Source: CAZQXD01 sp964597315 (GTDB lineage: Bacteria; Pseudomonadota; Gammaproteobacteria; Competibacterales; Competibacteraceae). Taken from it: a DNA stretch of 9,357 nt. The notes under the pieces were generated by a model, which made no database searches, was not told where the DNA came from, and worked only from the letters and a program-made list of their open reading frames with translations. The DNA is taken from NCBI GenBank assembly GCA_964597315.1, contig CAZQXD010000105.1, positions 1 through 9,357 on the forward strand. Reading direction: 5' to 3'. The translations under genes were made by a program, and so were the position numbers. Positions within the stretch are counted from its first letter, which is position 1. The number at the start of each line of letters is the position of its first letter. Positions 1 through 6,732 of this stretch are shown piece after piece.

Positions 1-408
1 CACCGCCGGATGGTAAGGGTGAGGGTTCACCCAACTCAGGATGGCCTGAATGATCACGCCCCAGAAGAACACATTGATCAGCAAGCCCAGCAACTCCGCC
101 ACCGCCATGATCAGCACCTGGCCGAAGGGGGCGCTGTAGCTCAGCATGGCCAGCACCAGCAAAAGCTCCCCCGTCTGCAAGGCCAGCATCAGCACCACGG
201 CCGCCAGGTCTAGGCCCTTGTAGCTCGGTACGAAGCGGCGCAAAAACAATAAGGGCGGGTTGGTGACGGTGACCAGGAATTGTACTAGGGGATTGTAGAA
301 ATCCGCCCGCACCGCCTGAAACAAAAACCGCAGCATCACCGCCAGGATGTACAGCCCGAACAGGGTGCGGACCAAAAACACGCCCGCGTCGTTGACTGGA
401 TCGCCCAT
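1..408 (-). CDS. yggT: YggT family integral membrane protein, C-terminus cut by window edge
   Basis: The reading frame stays open from an ATG at 408 down to base 1, giving 136 residues; the usual family length is about 190, so the C-terminal part lies outside. It is strongly hydrophobic, with likely membrane segments near residues 10-30, 66-88 and 96-127. Between the first two lies the family hallmark of the first YGGT repeat (D-F-Y-N-P at 36-40, T-N-P-P at 49-52, R-R-F-V-P at 57-61). The second repeat begins with S-W-V-N-P at 125-129. The family is an inner-membrane protein of unsettled function, linked by others to osmotic tolerance and cell-division or turgor roles. Its ATG shares one base with the proC stop (TGATG), so translation is probably coupled. 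Gene order yggS-proC-yggT supports the call. Confidence 0.9.
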   Translation of the reverse strand, partial: MGDPVNDAGVFLVRTLFGLYILAVMLRFLFQAVRADFYNPLVQFLVTVTNPPLLFLRRFVPSYKGLDLAAVVLMLALQTGELLLVLAMLSYSAPFGQVLIMAVAELLGLLINVFFWGVIIQAILSWVNPHPYHPAV

Positions 409-1238
409 CACGCCTGCTCCCCCAGCAGCTTGCCCAGTTCTGCGGAGCGTCGCGCCGCCGCCGTCATGGCCTGTTGCACCAGGCGCTCCAGGCCACCGTC
501 AATAAACGCCCCGATGGCCCGTTCCGTGGTGCCGCCAGGTGAGGTGACCCGCTGTCGAAGCAGGGCTGGATCATCCTCGCTCTCCAGAGCCATTTTGGCG
601 GCCCCAAACGCGGTTTGCAGAGCCAGCAGCCGGGCGGTATCCGGGGCCAAGCCCAGTTCGGTCCCGGCCTTGGCCATGGCCTCCATGAATAGAAAGAAAT
701 AGGCCGGGCCACTGCCGGAGACGGCGGTAACGGCGTCCAGCAGAACTTCGTCGTCTACCCACACGGTCAGGCCCACGGCCCGCAGGATGGACTCGGCCCG
801 CTGGCGCTGCTCGGCGCTCACCCGGGCATTGGCGTACAGACCAGTGGCGCCGCTGCCCACTAGGGACGGGGTGTTGGGCATGGCGCGCACCACCGCCACC
901 TCACCCCCCAGCCAGCGAGCCAGATCTGGGGCGCGGATACCGGCGGCGATGGATACGATCAGGGGTTGCTGTTGTTGCACCGTGGCGGCCAGGTCGGTGG
1001 CGACGGTATTCATGACCTGGGGCTTGACAGCCAGCACCACTACCGAGGCTCCGGTCAGGGCCTTGGCATTGTCGGTTTCGGTCAGGACCCCGAACTGGTT
1101 CCGTAACTCGGCCAGTTTGGCCGGGTCGGGGTCGGTGACCCTGATGGTGGCGCCGTCGGCGCCGTCGGCCACCAGTCCGCCGATCAGGCTGCGGGTCATG
1201 TTGCCACCCCCGATGAAAACGATACTGTCGTTATCCAT
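408..1238 (-). CDS. proC: Pyrroline-5-carboxylate reductase
   Basis: Catalyses the last step of proline synthesis, reducing 1-pyrroline-5-carboxylate to proline with NAD(P)H in the cytoplasm. The 276-residue product matches the usual family length (about 270). Visible motifs: a Rossmann glycine motif F-I-G-G-G-N-M at 8-14, V-K-P at 71-73, M-P-N-T-P at 120-124, S-G-S-G-P-A-Y at 174-180, and the C-terminal P5CR signature from P224 to A241 containing V-T-S-P-G-G-T-T. The frame is open for 44 more codons upstream, but those would run into yggS and lie outside the Rossmann fold, so I take the ATG at 1238; only a weak purine stretch (ACGAG) precedes it. The gene follows yggS by 88 bases and overlaps yggT by one codon edge, so it is likely in one operon and may rely on the upstream promoter. 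Confidence 0.95.
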   Translation of the reverse strand: MDNDSIVFIGGGNMTRSLIGGLVADGADGATIRVTDPDPAKLAELRNQFGVLTETDNAKALTGASVVVLAVKPQVMNTVATDLAATVQQQQPLIVSIAAGIRAPDLARWLGGEVAVVRAMPNTPSLVGSGATGLYANARVSAEQRQRAESILRAVGLTVWVDDEVLLDAVTAVSGSGPAYFFLFMEAMAKAGTELGLAPDTARLLALQTAFGAAKMALESEDDPALLRQRVTSPGGTTERAIGAFIDGGLERLVQQAMTAAARRSAELGKLLGEQA

Positions 1239-1326
1239 AGCAAGACTCGTGATGTGGGATTGTGGAAAGGACACTGCCAGAAAAACTACAGCCCGCTCGT
1301 GAATTTGGCAACCGTGCTGCTGGGGT

Positions 1327-2022
1327 TCAGGTCGACTTGGGTGGGCGCGGCCCGAAAATGGCGGTGCCAATGCGTACCAGGGTAGCTCCTTCGTGGACCG
1401 CCGCCTCTAGATCGTCGCTCATGCCCATGGACAGGGTGTCCAGGTCTAGCCCGTCCCGGATCAGGGCCTCTTGGAGCTGCCTTAGTCGGGCCAGGGGGCG
1501 GCGTTGGGCCTCGAAGTCTTGTGCAGGGGCTGGCACGGCCATCAACCCCCGTAGCCGCAGCCGGGACAATCCGGCCACCTGGGTGGCCATGGCGGGCAAC
1601 TCATCGGGAGATAGACCGCTTTTGCTAGCTTCGCCGGAGATATTGACTTGTAGGCAGATATTCAGGGGTGGCAGGCCCAATGGGCGTTGTGCGGACAGTC
1701 TCTGGGCGATTTTCGGTCGTTCCACGGTGTGTACCCAGCTAAAGTTTTCGGCGATCAGCCGAGTTTTGTTGGACTGTATAGGACCGATGAAATGCCACTC
1801 CGGTGGGTTGTCGTCCAGGGCTTCCAGCTTGTCCAGTGCTTCCTGAAGGTAATTCTCCCCAAACCGGGTGAGGCCCAGGGTCATGGCTTCGCGGATGGTG
1901 GCTGCGGGCTGGGTTTTGCTTACCGCCAGCAAGGTTACGGAGCCTGGGGGGCGGCCACCGCGTTGTTCGGCGGCGCGGATACGCTCCCGGATAGCTTGAA
2001 TGCGGCTGGCGAGGTTTGACAT
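1327..2022 (-). CDS. yggS: YggS/PLPBP family pyridoxal-phosphate homeostasis protein
   Basis: A cytoplasmic PLP-binding, alanine-racemase-like TIM-barrel protein thought to buffer free pyridoxal phosphate and keep amino-acid pools balanced; no enzymatic activity is established for the family. The 231-residue product is full length. The PLP lysine is K36 in A-V-S-K-T-Q-P. Other conserved blocks are F-G-E-N-Y-L-Q-E at 54-61, W-H-F-I-G-P-I-Q-S-N-K at 76-86, the S-M-G-M-S-D-D phosphate-binding segment at 198-204 and V-R-I-G-T-A-I-F-G at 216-224. The ATG at 2022 has a good ribosome site, GGAGG at 2029-2033, six bases away. It leads the yggS-proC-yggT cluster and is divergent from pilT, the same arrangement as in Pseudomonas. 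Confidence 0.95.
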   Translation of the reverse strand: MSNLASRIQAIRERIRAAEQRGGRPPGSVTLLAVSKTQPAATIREAMTLGLTRFGENYLQEALDKLEALDDNPPEWHFIGPIQSNKTRLIAENFSWVHTVERPKIAQRLSAQRPLGLPPLNICLQVNISGEASKSGLSPDELPAMATQVAGLSRLRLRGLMAVPAPAQDFEAQRRPLARLRQLQEALIRDGLDLDTLSMGMSDDLEAAVHEGATLVRIGTAIFGPRPPKST

Positions 2023-2145
2023 GACGCCCCTCCGGGCTTATGACTCACTGGATGCGGAGCCGCTCGCGGTCGGATTGCCCGGGCGATGCTGGACGCATGA
2101 CCCGGCGGGCTGTGGCCCAACGCTAGACTCTACAGGAAGACCGCT
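2023..2145. promoter_or_regulatory. Divergent intergenic region between yggS and pilT
   Basis: This 123-base gap must hold the start signals for both the leftward yggS operon and rightward pilT. Ribosome sites are clear on both sides: GGAGG for yggS at 2029-2033 and AGGAAG for pilT at 2134-2139, six bases before its ATG. A TAGACT hexamer at 2124-2129 could be a -10 for pilT, but it is too close to the ribosome site for a normal leader and has no good -35 partner. I cannot place either promoter with confidence. Confidence 0.4.
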
Positions 2146-3183
2146 ATGAATATCGACGATCTGTTGGAATTTTCCGTCAAGCACGGCGCCTCCGACCTGC
2201 ATCTCTCGGCGGGGTTGCCGCCGCTGATTCGGGTGGATGGGGACATCCGCCGCATCAATTTGCCGGCTCTGGAGCACAAGGAGGTACATGGACTGATCTA
2301 CGATATTATGAACGATAAGCAGCGCAAGGACTTCGAGCAGTATCTGGAGTGCGATTTTTCTTTTGAGATTCCCAAGCTGGCCCGGTTCCGGGTCAACGCC
2401 TTCAACCAGAACCGTGGCGCTGGCGCGGTGTTCCGCACTATTCCCTCCGTTATCAAGACCCTGGATGAGTTGAACTGTCCGAAGGTGTTCCGGGATATCG
2501 TGGACGTTCCACGGGGCCTGGTGCTGGTCACCGGCCCCACCGGTTCGGGCAAGTCCACCACCTTGGCGGCCATGGTGGACTACAAGAACAAATCGGAATA
2601 CGGTCATATCCTCACCATAGAGGACCCCATCGAGTTCGTCCACGAAAGCCAGAAATGCCTGATCAACCAGCGGGAGGTGCATCGGGACACCCTGGGTTTC
2701 GCCGAAGCCCTGCGTTCGGCCCTGCGCGAGGACCCTGACATTATCCTGGTGGGGGAGATGCGTGATTTGGAGACTATTCGTCTGGCCCTGACCGCCGCCG
2801 AGACCGGTCACCTGGTATTTGGCACCCTGCATACCAGTTCTGCGGCCAAGACCATCGACCGGATTATCGATGTGTTCCCTGCCGGCGAAAAACCCCTGGT
2901 GCGTTCCATGCTCTCCGAGTCCCTGCGCTCGGTGGTATCTCAAACCCTGCTCAAGAAAATCGGCGGTGGCCGGGTGGCGGCCCACGAGATCATGATCGGT
3001 GTGCCGGCCATCCGTAATTTAATCCGCGAGGACAAGGTGGCGCAGATGTACTCGGCCATTCAGACCGGGGGGGTACACGGTATGCAGACCCTGGACCAGT
3101 GCCTGGGCCATCTGGTCCGTCAAGGGCTGGTATCCCGCCAGGAGGCCATGTCCAAGGCCCAAAACAAAATGGATTTCAAATAA
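2146..3183 (+). CDS. pilT: PilT, type IV pilus retraction ATPase
   Basis: A cytoplasmic hexameric ATPase that powers pilin disassembly and pilus retraction, giving twitching motility and DNA uptake. The 345-residue length is exactly typical. Domains in order: N-terminal PAS-like region (1 to about 100), then the RecA-like ATPase. Motifs: Walker A G-P-T-G-S-G-K-S-T at 130-138, Asp box ending I-E-D-P-I-E-F at 158-164, Walker B D-I-I-L-V-G-E-M-R at 198-206 with catalytic E204, and His box T-G-H-L-V-F-G-T-L-H-T at 220-230. The segment A-I-R-N-L-I-R-E at 288-295 is a hallmark of PilT and separates it from PilB extension ATPases. AGGAAG lies six bases before the ATG. pilU, which often follows pilT, is absent; the next gene is a convergent helicase. 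Confidence 0.97.
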   Translation: MNIDDLLEFSVKHGASDLHLSAGLPPLIRVDGDIRRINLPALEHKEVHGLIYDIMNDKQRKDFEQYLECDFSFEIPKLARFRVNAFNQNRGAGAVFRTIPSVIKTLDELNCPKVFRDIVDVPRGLVLVTGPTGSGKSTTLAAMVDYKNKSEYGHILTIEDPIEFVHESQKCLINQREVHRDTLGFAEALRSALREDPDIILVGEMRDLETIRLALTAAETGHLVFGTLHTSSAAKTIDRIIDVFPAGEKPLVRSMLSESLRSVVSQTLLKKIGGGRVAAHEIMIGVPAIRNLIREDKVAQMYSAIQTGGVHGMQTLDQCLGHLVRQGLVSRQEAMSKAQNKMDFK

Positions 3184-3217
3184 TTCAAAGAGGGACCAAT
3201 CCCACCCCCTCCCAGTC

Positions 3218-3244
3218 CGTGGCGGCCCCGCGAATGCAGCCACG
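3218..3244. terminator. Possible bidirectional terminator hairpin between pilT and rhlE
   Basis: In the 80-base gap between the convergent pilT and rhlE stops, bases 3218-3226 can pair with 3236-3244. Six outer pairs (CGTGGC with GCCACG) are perfect, then come one G/A mismatch and two more pairs, with a 9-base loop. The rightward tail (AATGTTCGTT) is only mildly T-rich and the leftward tail is not T-rich. Position suits termination of both genes, but the tail is poor for a standard Rho-independent site. Confidence 0.35.
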
Positions 3245-3263
3245 AATGTTCGTTATGGGCGGT

Positions 3264-4559
3264 TTATGCCCCGGATCGGTTGCCAGCCGACTTGGCCCGT
3301 CGACGTCGGCCCTGGGGTCGAGGTCGGCGCTGGGGGTGGTCGTCGGCATTCCGGTTCGGGGCTGAAGCCGGTCCGGGTCGGGCCGGACGTCCCTGGGGTG
3401 GGGTCGGGGCTGTGGCTGCGGCGGTGGGCGCGAAGCCCGCCACCACCAGTGTCGGCAGCGTCTGCCCCAGCAGCCGCTGGATAGCCTTGAGGTGGGCCAT
3501 CTCGTCCTCGCAGACCAGGGATACGGCCTGACCGTCCCGGCCGGCCCGGGCGGTGCGGCCGATGCGGTGGACGTAGTCTTCCGGCACGTTAGGCAGTTCG
3601 TAGTTGACCACATGGGGTAGCTCGGCGATATCCAGGCCCCGGGCGGCGATATCGGTGGCCACCAGCACCCGTACCTGGCCCTGCTTGAAATCCCCCAAGG
3701 CCCGGGTGCGGGCGCCCTGGCTTTTGTTGCCGTGAATGGCGGCAGCGCTGATGCCGTCCCGTTCCAGTTGCTGGGCCAGGCGGTTGGCGCCGTGCTTGGT
3801 GCGGGTGAAGACCAGGGTCTGGCCCCAGCCGCCAGTGGTTACCAGATGGGCAAGCAGGGCCTGCTTGCGGTTGCGGTCCACCGGATGCACTTGCTGGTTG
3901 ACCCGCTCGGCGGTGGCGTTGCGGGGAGCCACTTCCACGGACTCTGGATTGTGCAACAGGCCGTCGGCTAATGTCCGTATCTCCGAAGAAAAAGTGGCCG
4001 AAAACAATAGATTTTGACGCTGCCGAGGGAGCAGGGCCAGAATCCGGCGGATATCCCGGATAAAGCCCATGTCCAACATCCGGTCGGCCTCGTCCAGCAC
4101 CAGGACCTCCACGGTGGACAGGTCCACGGTGCCCTGGCCGGCGTGGTCCAGTAACCGCCCCGGTGTGGCCACCAGGATATCCACGCCCCGGCGCAGAGTA
4201 TCGATCTGGGGATTGATGCCCACCCCGCCGAAGATCACCGCCGAGCGCAGGGGCAGGTGGCGGCCGTAGCCGCGCACGCTGTCCCCCACTTGGGCGGCCA
4301 GTTCTCGGGTGGGGGTGAGTACCAAGGCCCGCACCGGGCGGCGGCCCTTGCGGGCTGGGGGGTGCTGGTGGAGGCGCTGCAACAGGGGCAGGGTGAAGGC
4401 GGCGGTTTTGCCGGTGCCGGTCTGGGCGGCGGCCAGCAGGTCACGGCCGGCCAGCACCACGGGAATAGCTCGGGTCTGGATAGGGGTAGGGGTGGCATAG
4501 CCCTGGTCGGCGATGGCGCGCACCAGACCGTCCATAAGGCCCAGGGAAGTAAAAGGCAT
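3264..4559 (-). CDS. rhlE: RhlE-type DEAD-box ATP-dependent RNA helicase
   Basis: Unwinds or remodels short RNA duplexes with ATP; RhlE members act in ribosome maturation and in RNA turnover with the degradosome. The 431-residue product carries all core motifs: Q motif (F3 aromatic, then T-P-T-P-I-Q at 23-28), motif I A-Q-T-G-T-G-K-T at 45-52, Ia P-T-R-E-L at 83-87, II D-E-A-D at 156-159, III S-A-T at 187-189, V A-R-G-L-D at 306-310 and VI H-R-I-G-R-T-A-R at 331-338. From about residue 376 the tail is Ala/Pro and then Arg-rich low-complexity sequence, as expected for an RNA-binding RhlE extension. The ATG at 4559 has AGGAG at 4567-4571, seven bases away. A TACACT hexamer (minus strand, 4723-4728) could be its -10, giving a leader of about 150 bases, but the -35 is poor. 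Confidence 0.92.
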   Translation of the reverse strand: MPFTSLGLMDGLVRAIADQGYATPTPIQTRAIPVVLAGRDLLAAAQTGTGKTAAFTLPLLQRLHQHPPARKGRRPVRALVLTPTRELAAQVGDSVRGYGRHLPLRSAVIFGGVGINPQIDTLRRGVDILVATPGRLLDHAGQGTVDLSTVEVLVLDEADRMLDMGFIRDIRRILALLPRQRQNLLFSATFSSEIRTLADGLLHNPESVEVAPRNATAERVNQQVHPVDRNRKQALLAHLVTTGGWGQTLVFTRTKHGANRLAQQLERDGISAAAIHGNKSQGARTRALGDFKQGQVRVLVATDIAARGLDIAELPHVVNYELPNVPEDYVHRIGRTARAGRDGQAVSLVCEDEMAHLKAIQRLLGQTLPTLVVAGFAPTAAATAPTPPQGRPARPGPASAPNRNADDHPQRRPRPQGRRRRAKSAGNRSGA

Positions 4560-4581
4560 TGGGAAACTCCTGAAACACGCC

Positions 4582-4598
4582 TGCCCATGCCATGGGCA
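4582..4598. repeat. 17-base near-perfect palindrome in the rhlE leader
   Basis: Bases 4582-4589 (TGCCCATG) are the exact reverse complement of 4591-4598 (CATGGGCA), around a single central C. It lies 23 bases upstream of the rhlE start, next to the ribosome site. As DNA it resembles a dimeric-repressor operator; as RNA it could form a 7-bp stem with a 3-base loop just above the ribosome site. No function is shown by the sequence alone. Confidence 0.4.
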
Positions 4599-4635
4599 CG
4601 GAACCGGTCTCGGGCGCTTGGATTAAAGGGGTTGT

Positions 4636-4651
4636 CGGGGCAACGGCCCCG
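4636..4651. repeat. GC-rich hairpin between rubredoxin reductase and rhlE
   Basis: CGGGGC at 4636-4641 pairs perfectly with GCCCCG at 4646-4651 across a 4-base loop. On the minus strand, the direction of both flanking genes, the stem is followed by ACAACCCCTTTAA, which is not a good U tract. It could be a leader structure of rhlE or a weak terminator for the reductase transcript. It is 142 bases past the reductase stop. Confidence 0.35.
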
Positions 4652-4792
4652 CTAGGGTTTGTAGGAGGGATAATGCCTCGGGGCGCGGACCGGAAAGGGC
4701 GCCTCGACAAACTCAGGGCGGCAGTGTAACCCAGGCTTGATGCCGAGGGAATCGTTATCGCCCTGTCTAGGGTCGGCTAAATGGTCGTCGGC

Positions 4793-5950
4793 TCAGTCCA
4801 GCAGCGCCGGCATTTGTTTGGCCAGGGCCAGTTTCTTGGCCAGGGCCTGACCGGAGAGGGCAAAGCCCAGGGGCAGGCCGCCGGCCTCATGGAACAGGGC
4901 GGTGAGATCCCGGCCCTCGCCTTCCACGAACCAACCGCCCCGGGCGCCGGGTCTGGGGGGGCAGACCACCAGGGGCAGGCTGGTGGTCTTGACCTGCACC
5001 GGCATGGCTTTCATGGACAGGCTGACGTCCTGGCCCGCCAATATCTGGCCCAACACTTTGGCCTCGGCCATCAGGGGCAGGATATAGGGCATCACCCCGG
5101 CGGGGGTCTCGGCGCAGTCGCCCAGGGCGTGGATATAGGGATCGGAACTGCACAACCGCCGGTCCACCACGATGCCCTGTTCCACCAACAGGCCGGCGGC
5201 CTCGGCCAGGGTGGTTTCCGGCGCCAAACCCACCGCCGACAGCACCAGGTCGGCCCGCGCTTCGCCGCCGTCATTGAGGGTGGCGATAAAGCCACCGGCG
5301 TCCCGGGCCAGATGGGTCACGTAGCGGCCTAGGCGCAGCCGGGCGCCGTTGGTTTCCATGGCTGCGGCCAGAGCCTGCCCCATCGCTTCGGGCAGCAGCC
5401 GGGATAGGGGCCAGTGGGCCGGGTCCACCACTTCCACGGTGTGGCCTTTGCTCATCAGGTCGTCGGCGAACTCACAGCCGATCAGTCCGGCGCCGATCAG
5501 CAGGATTTTTTTAGGCCCCGTCAGCTTGCCATGCCAATCTCGATAGTCGTCCAGGCTGTTGACCGTGTCGATCCAGCCGGATTCGGCCCCCTCCGGGATA
5601 ATCCGCCGCTGGTTGGCGCCGGTGGCTAGCACCAGCCTGTCATAGGCCAGTTTCCCTTGGTCCGTGTCCAGGGTCCGGGATTTAGGGTCGATGGCCCGTA
5701 CCCGGCAGCGGGTCAGCAGGGTGATGTTCAGCTCCCCGGCCCTGGCGTCGGCGGATTTCTGTACCAGGGTGTCCGGGGTCTGGCCCTTGGCCAGGGCATT
5801 GGATAGCAGGGGTTTGGAATACACTTCGCCGCCGTCGGCGGTGATCATCACCACCGGCCGCTGTTTGTCCAACTCCCGCAGCCAGCGGGCCACGGTATAG
5901 CCGGCCAGGCCGCTGCCGACGATGACCACGGGTTTGTCGCTCGTACTCAT
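4793..5950 (-). CDS. rubB: Rubredoxin--NAD(+) reductase (FAD-dependent pyridine nucleotide oxidoreductase)
   Basis: Passes electrons from NAD(P)H through FAD to rubredoxin, for alkane hydroxylases or for oxygen/NO detoxification partners. The 385-residue product has the two-dinucleotide fold: FAD motif G-S-G-L-A-G at 12-17, the Y-S-K-P-L-L-S segment at 44-50, the A-T-G-A strand at 109-112, NAD(P) motif G-A-G-L-I-G at 153-158, and the second FAD motif Y-I-H-A-L-G-D-C at 272-279. There is no redox-active CxxC, which excludes thioredoxin reductase. An acidic D176 at the end of the second NAD strand suggests NADH preference. From memory it resembles Pseudomonas aeruginosa RubB along its whole length, including M-P-V-x-V-K-T near 316-322. 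No rubredoxin gene lies beside it. The start at 5950 has AAGGA at 5962-5966, 11 bases away, a long spacing. Confidence 0.85.
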   Translation of the reverse strand: MSTSDKPVVIVGSGLAGYTVARWLRELDKQRPVVMITADGGEVYSKPLLSNALAKGQTPDTLVQKSADARAGELNITLLTRCRVRAIDPKSRTLDTDQGKLAYDRLVLATGANQRRIIPEGAESGWIDTVNSLDDYRDWHGKLTGPKKILLIGAGLIGCEFADDLMSKGHTVEVVDPAHWPLSRLLPEAMGQALAAAMETNGARLRLGRYVTHLARDAGGFIATLNDGGEARADLVLSAVGLAPETTLAEAAGLLVEQGIVVDRRLCSSDPYIHALGDCAETPAGVMPYILPLMAEAKVLGQILAGQDVSLSMKAMPVQVKTTSLPLVVCPPRPGARGGWFVEGEGRDLTALFHEAGGLPLGFALSGQALAKKLALAKQMPALLD

Positions 5951-5990
5951 GGGGGTAATGTTCCTTTGTGTCCAGCGTCTGCGACCGTGG

Positions 5991-6023
5991 CTAGGCGGCG
6001 CTGAAACTCACGGTTGTCTGCAT
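5991..6023 (-). CDS. Possible 10-residue leader peptide upstream of rubB
   Basis: An ATG at 6023 begins a 10-codon frame (MQTTVSFSAA) ending in TAG at 5991. It is preceded by GGAGG at 6031-6035 with a 7-base gap, a much better ribosome site than that of rubB itself. A TATACT hexamer sits just upstream (minus strand, 6041-6046) but would put the transcript start almost at the ribosome site, and the -35 is poor. It ends 40 bases before the rubB start and is not in its frame. No attenuator-type run of one amino acid is present. It could be a chance match; such a site is not rare over a few kilobases of both strands. Confidence 0.25.
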   Translation of the reverse strand: MQTTVSFSAA

Positions 6024-6065
6024 GTGGAAACCTCCAATAAGTATACCCTTGATCGGATGCCTCTA

Positions 6066-6112
6066 GCGGGTCTGGCGGGGCAGAGACGCGAAACCCCGTG
6101 TCGCCAGACCGC
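6066..6112. repeat. Strong imperfect inverted repeat in the rubB / KSI-like divergent gap
   Basis: GGTCTGGCG at 6069-6077 pairs perfectly with CGCCAGACC at 6102-6110. Two more outer pairs (6066-6067 with 6111-6112) follow after skipping one G, and an inner GGG/CCC (6078-6080 with 6094-6097) extends the stem beyond a small asymmetric bulge. Neither strand has a T run after the stem, so it is not a standard terminator. It could be an RNA leader structure, a DNA cruciform or binding site, or a copy of a dispersed palindromic element. Confidence 0.5.
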
Positions 6113-6193
6113 AAACCCACGTCGCCCCGCCGATAACCGCCGGTTTTGCTTTTGGCTAGTCTGGACTTGCGGCAGCTCCCCGTGCCGGTGCTG

Positions 6194-6222
6194 TTGGGAC
6201 CGCCTCGTTGGTTTGTTACACT
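6194..6222 (+). promoter_or_regulatory. Candidate sigma70 promoter for the KSI-like/GNAT pair
   Basis: TTGGGA at 6194-6199 and TACACT at 6217-6222 are 17 bases apart, each matching four of six consensus positions. A start near 6229 would give a leader of about 50 bases to the ATG at 6280. The non-consensus boxes fit a promoter that needs an activator, such as the nearby GlxA-type regulator, but that link is inference. Confidence 0.4.
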
Positions 6223-6279
6223 TCCGTCCGCTGGGGGTTCTGGCGGACCCGCGCTCATTGGAGCAAGGAATATACAGCC

Positions 6280-6732
6280 ATGATCCAGAGGTTACCTATC
6301 ATGCATAAAGCCGCCAAGCGACTGGTGGAGCGTTATTATGAGGCGTTAAACAACCGGGATATCGATGCGCTGTTGGAAATGCTCAGCGAGGATGTGATAT
6401 TCGACGTCAACTGCGGCCAGCGGGAGGTTGGAAAACAAGCTTTCGGCCGCTGCGTGCGCCAGCTCAGTGTCTCCTATCAAGAGCATATTTTTGATATTGA
6501 GATCATGACCAACGACAACGGCTGTCGGGTGGCGGCGGAATTCATGGTCTTGGGTATCTGTATGGACGAGACCGACCCTGGGGGCGAACCTCCAGACCTG
6601 GGACAGACCTATCGCCTGCCCGGAGGGGCGTTCTTCGAGGTGGAGAACGGCAAAATCATTCGGGTCAGCGCCAACTACAATCCCAACACCCTGCTGGCCG
6701 GTCAGCAGGACCACACTTCCCGGTCGCTATAG
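6280..6732 (+). CDS. Ketosteroid isomerase-related protein, NTF2-like/SnoaL fold
   Basis: A 150-residue NTF2-like cone-fold protein of a proteobacterial family described as ketosteroid-isomerase-related; its substrate is unknown. Recognisable blocks: R-Y-Y-E-A-L-N at 18-24, L-S-E-D-V at 35-39, F-D-V-N-C-G at 41-46, R-E-V-G-K at 48-52, then near the C-terminus Y-R-L-P-G-G-A-F-F-E-V-E-N-G-K-I. In my alignment by eye Y19 falls at the catalytic Tyr of true ketosteroid isomerase, but its general-base Asp aligns with V43 beside D42, so classical isomerase activity is doubtful. Start choice: ATG 6280 has AAGGA ten bases before it; an in-frame ATG at 6301 has AGAGG nine bases before it and is nearly as good (143 residues). 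Its TAG stop touches the next gene's GTG. Confidence 0.8.
   Translation: MIQRLPIMHKAAKRLVERYYEALNNRDIDALLEMLSEDVIFDVNCGQREVGKQAFGRCVRQLSVSYQEHIFDIEIMTNDNGCRVAAEFMVLGICMDETDPGGEPPDLGQTYRLPGGAFFEVENGKIIRVSANYNPNTLLAGQQDHTSRSL

Noticed and set aside
1239..1370. A 44-codon N-terminal extension of proC running into yggS.
   Set aside because: The Rossmann fold begins right after the ATG at 1238, the extension has no homology and it would overlap the end of yggS.
2038..2985. A 315-codon open frame on the minus strand opposite pilT.
   Set aside because: It is a shadow of pilT: the plus-strand frame has every PilT motif and the opposite frame gives Gln/His/Gly-rich sequence with no recognisable fold.
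4781..5332. A 183-codon plus-strand frame opposite rubB.
   Set aside because: Gly/Gln/His-rich shadow of a well supported oxidoreductase.
5922..6308. Open frames of about 100-130 codons on both strands in the rubB / KSI-like gap.
   Set aside because: No recognisable domain, irregular composition, no ribosome sites, and they overlap the hairpin and promoter region.
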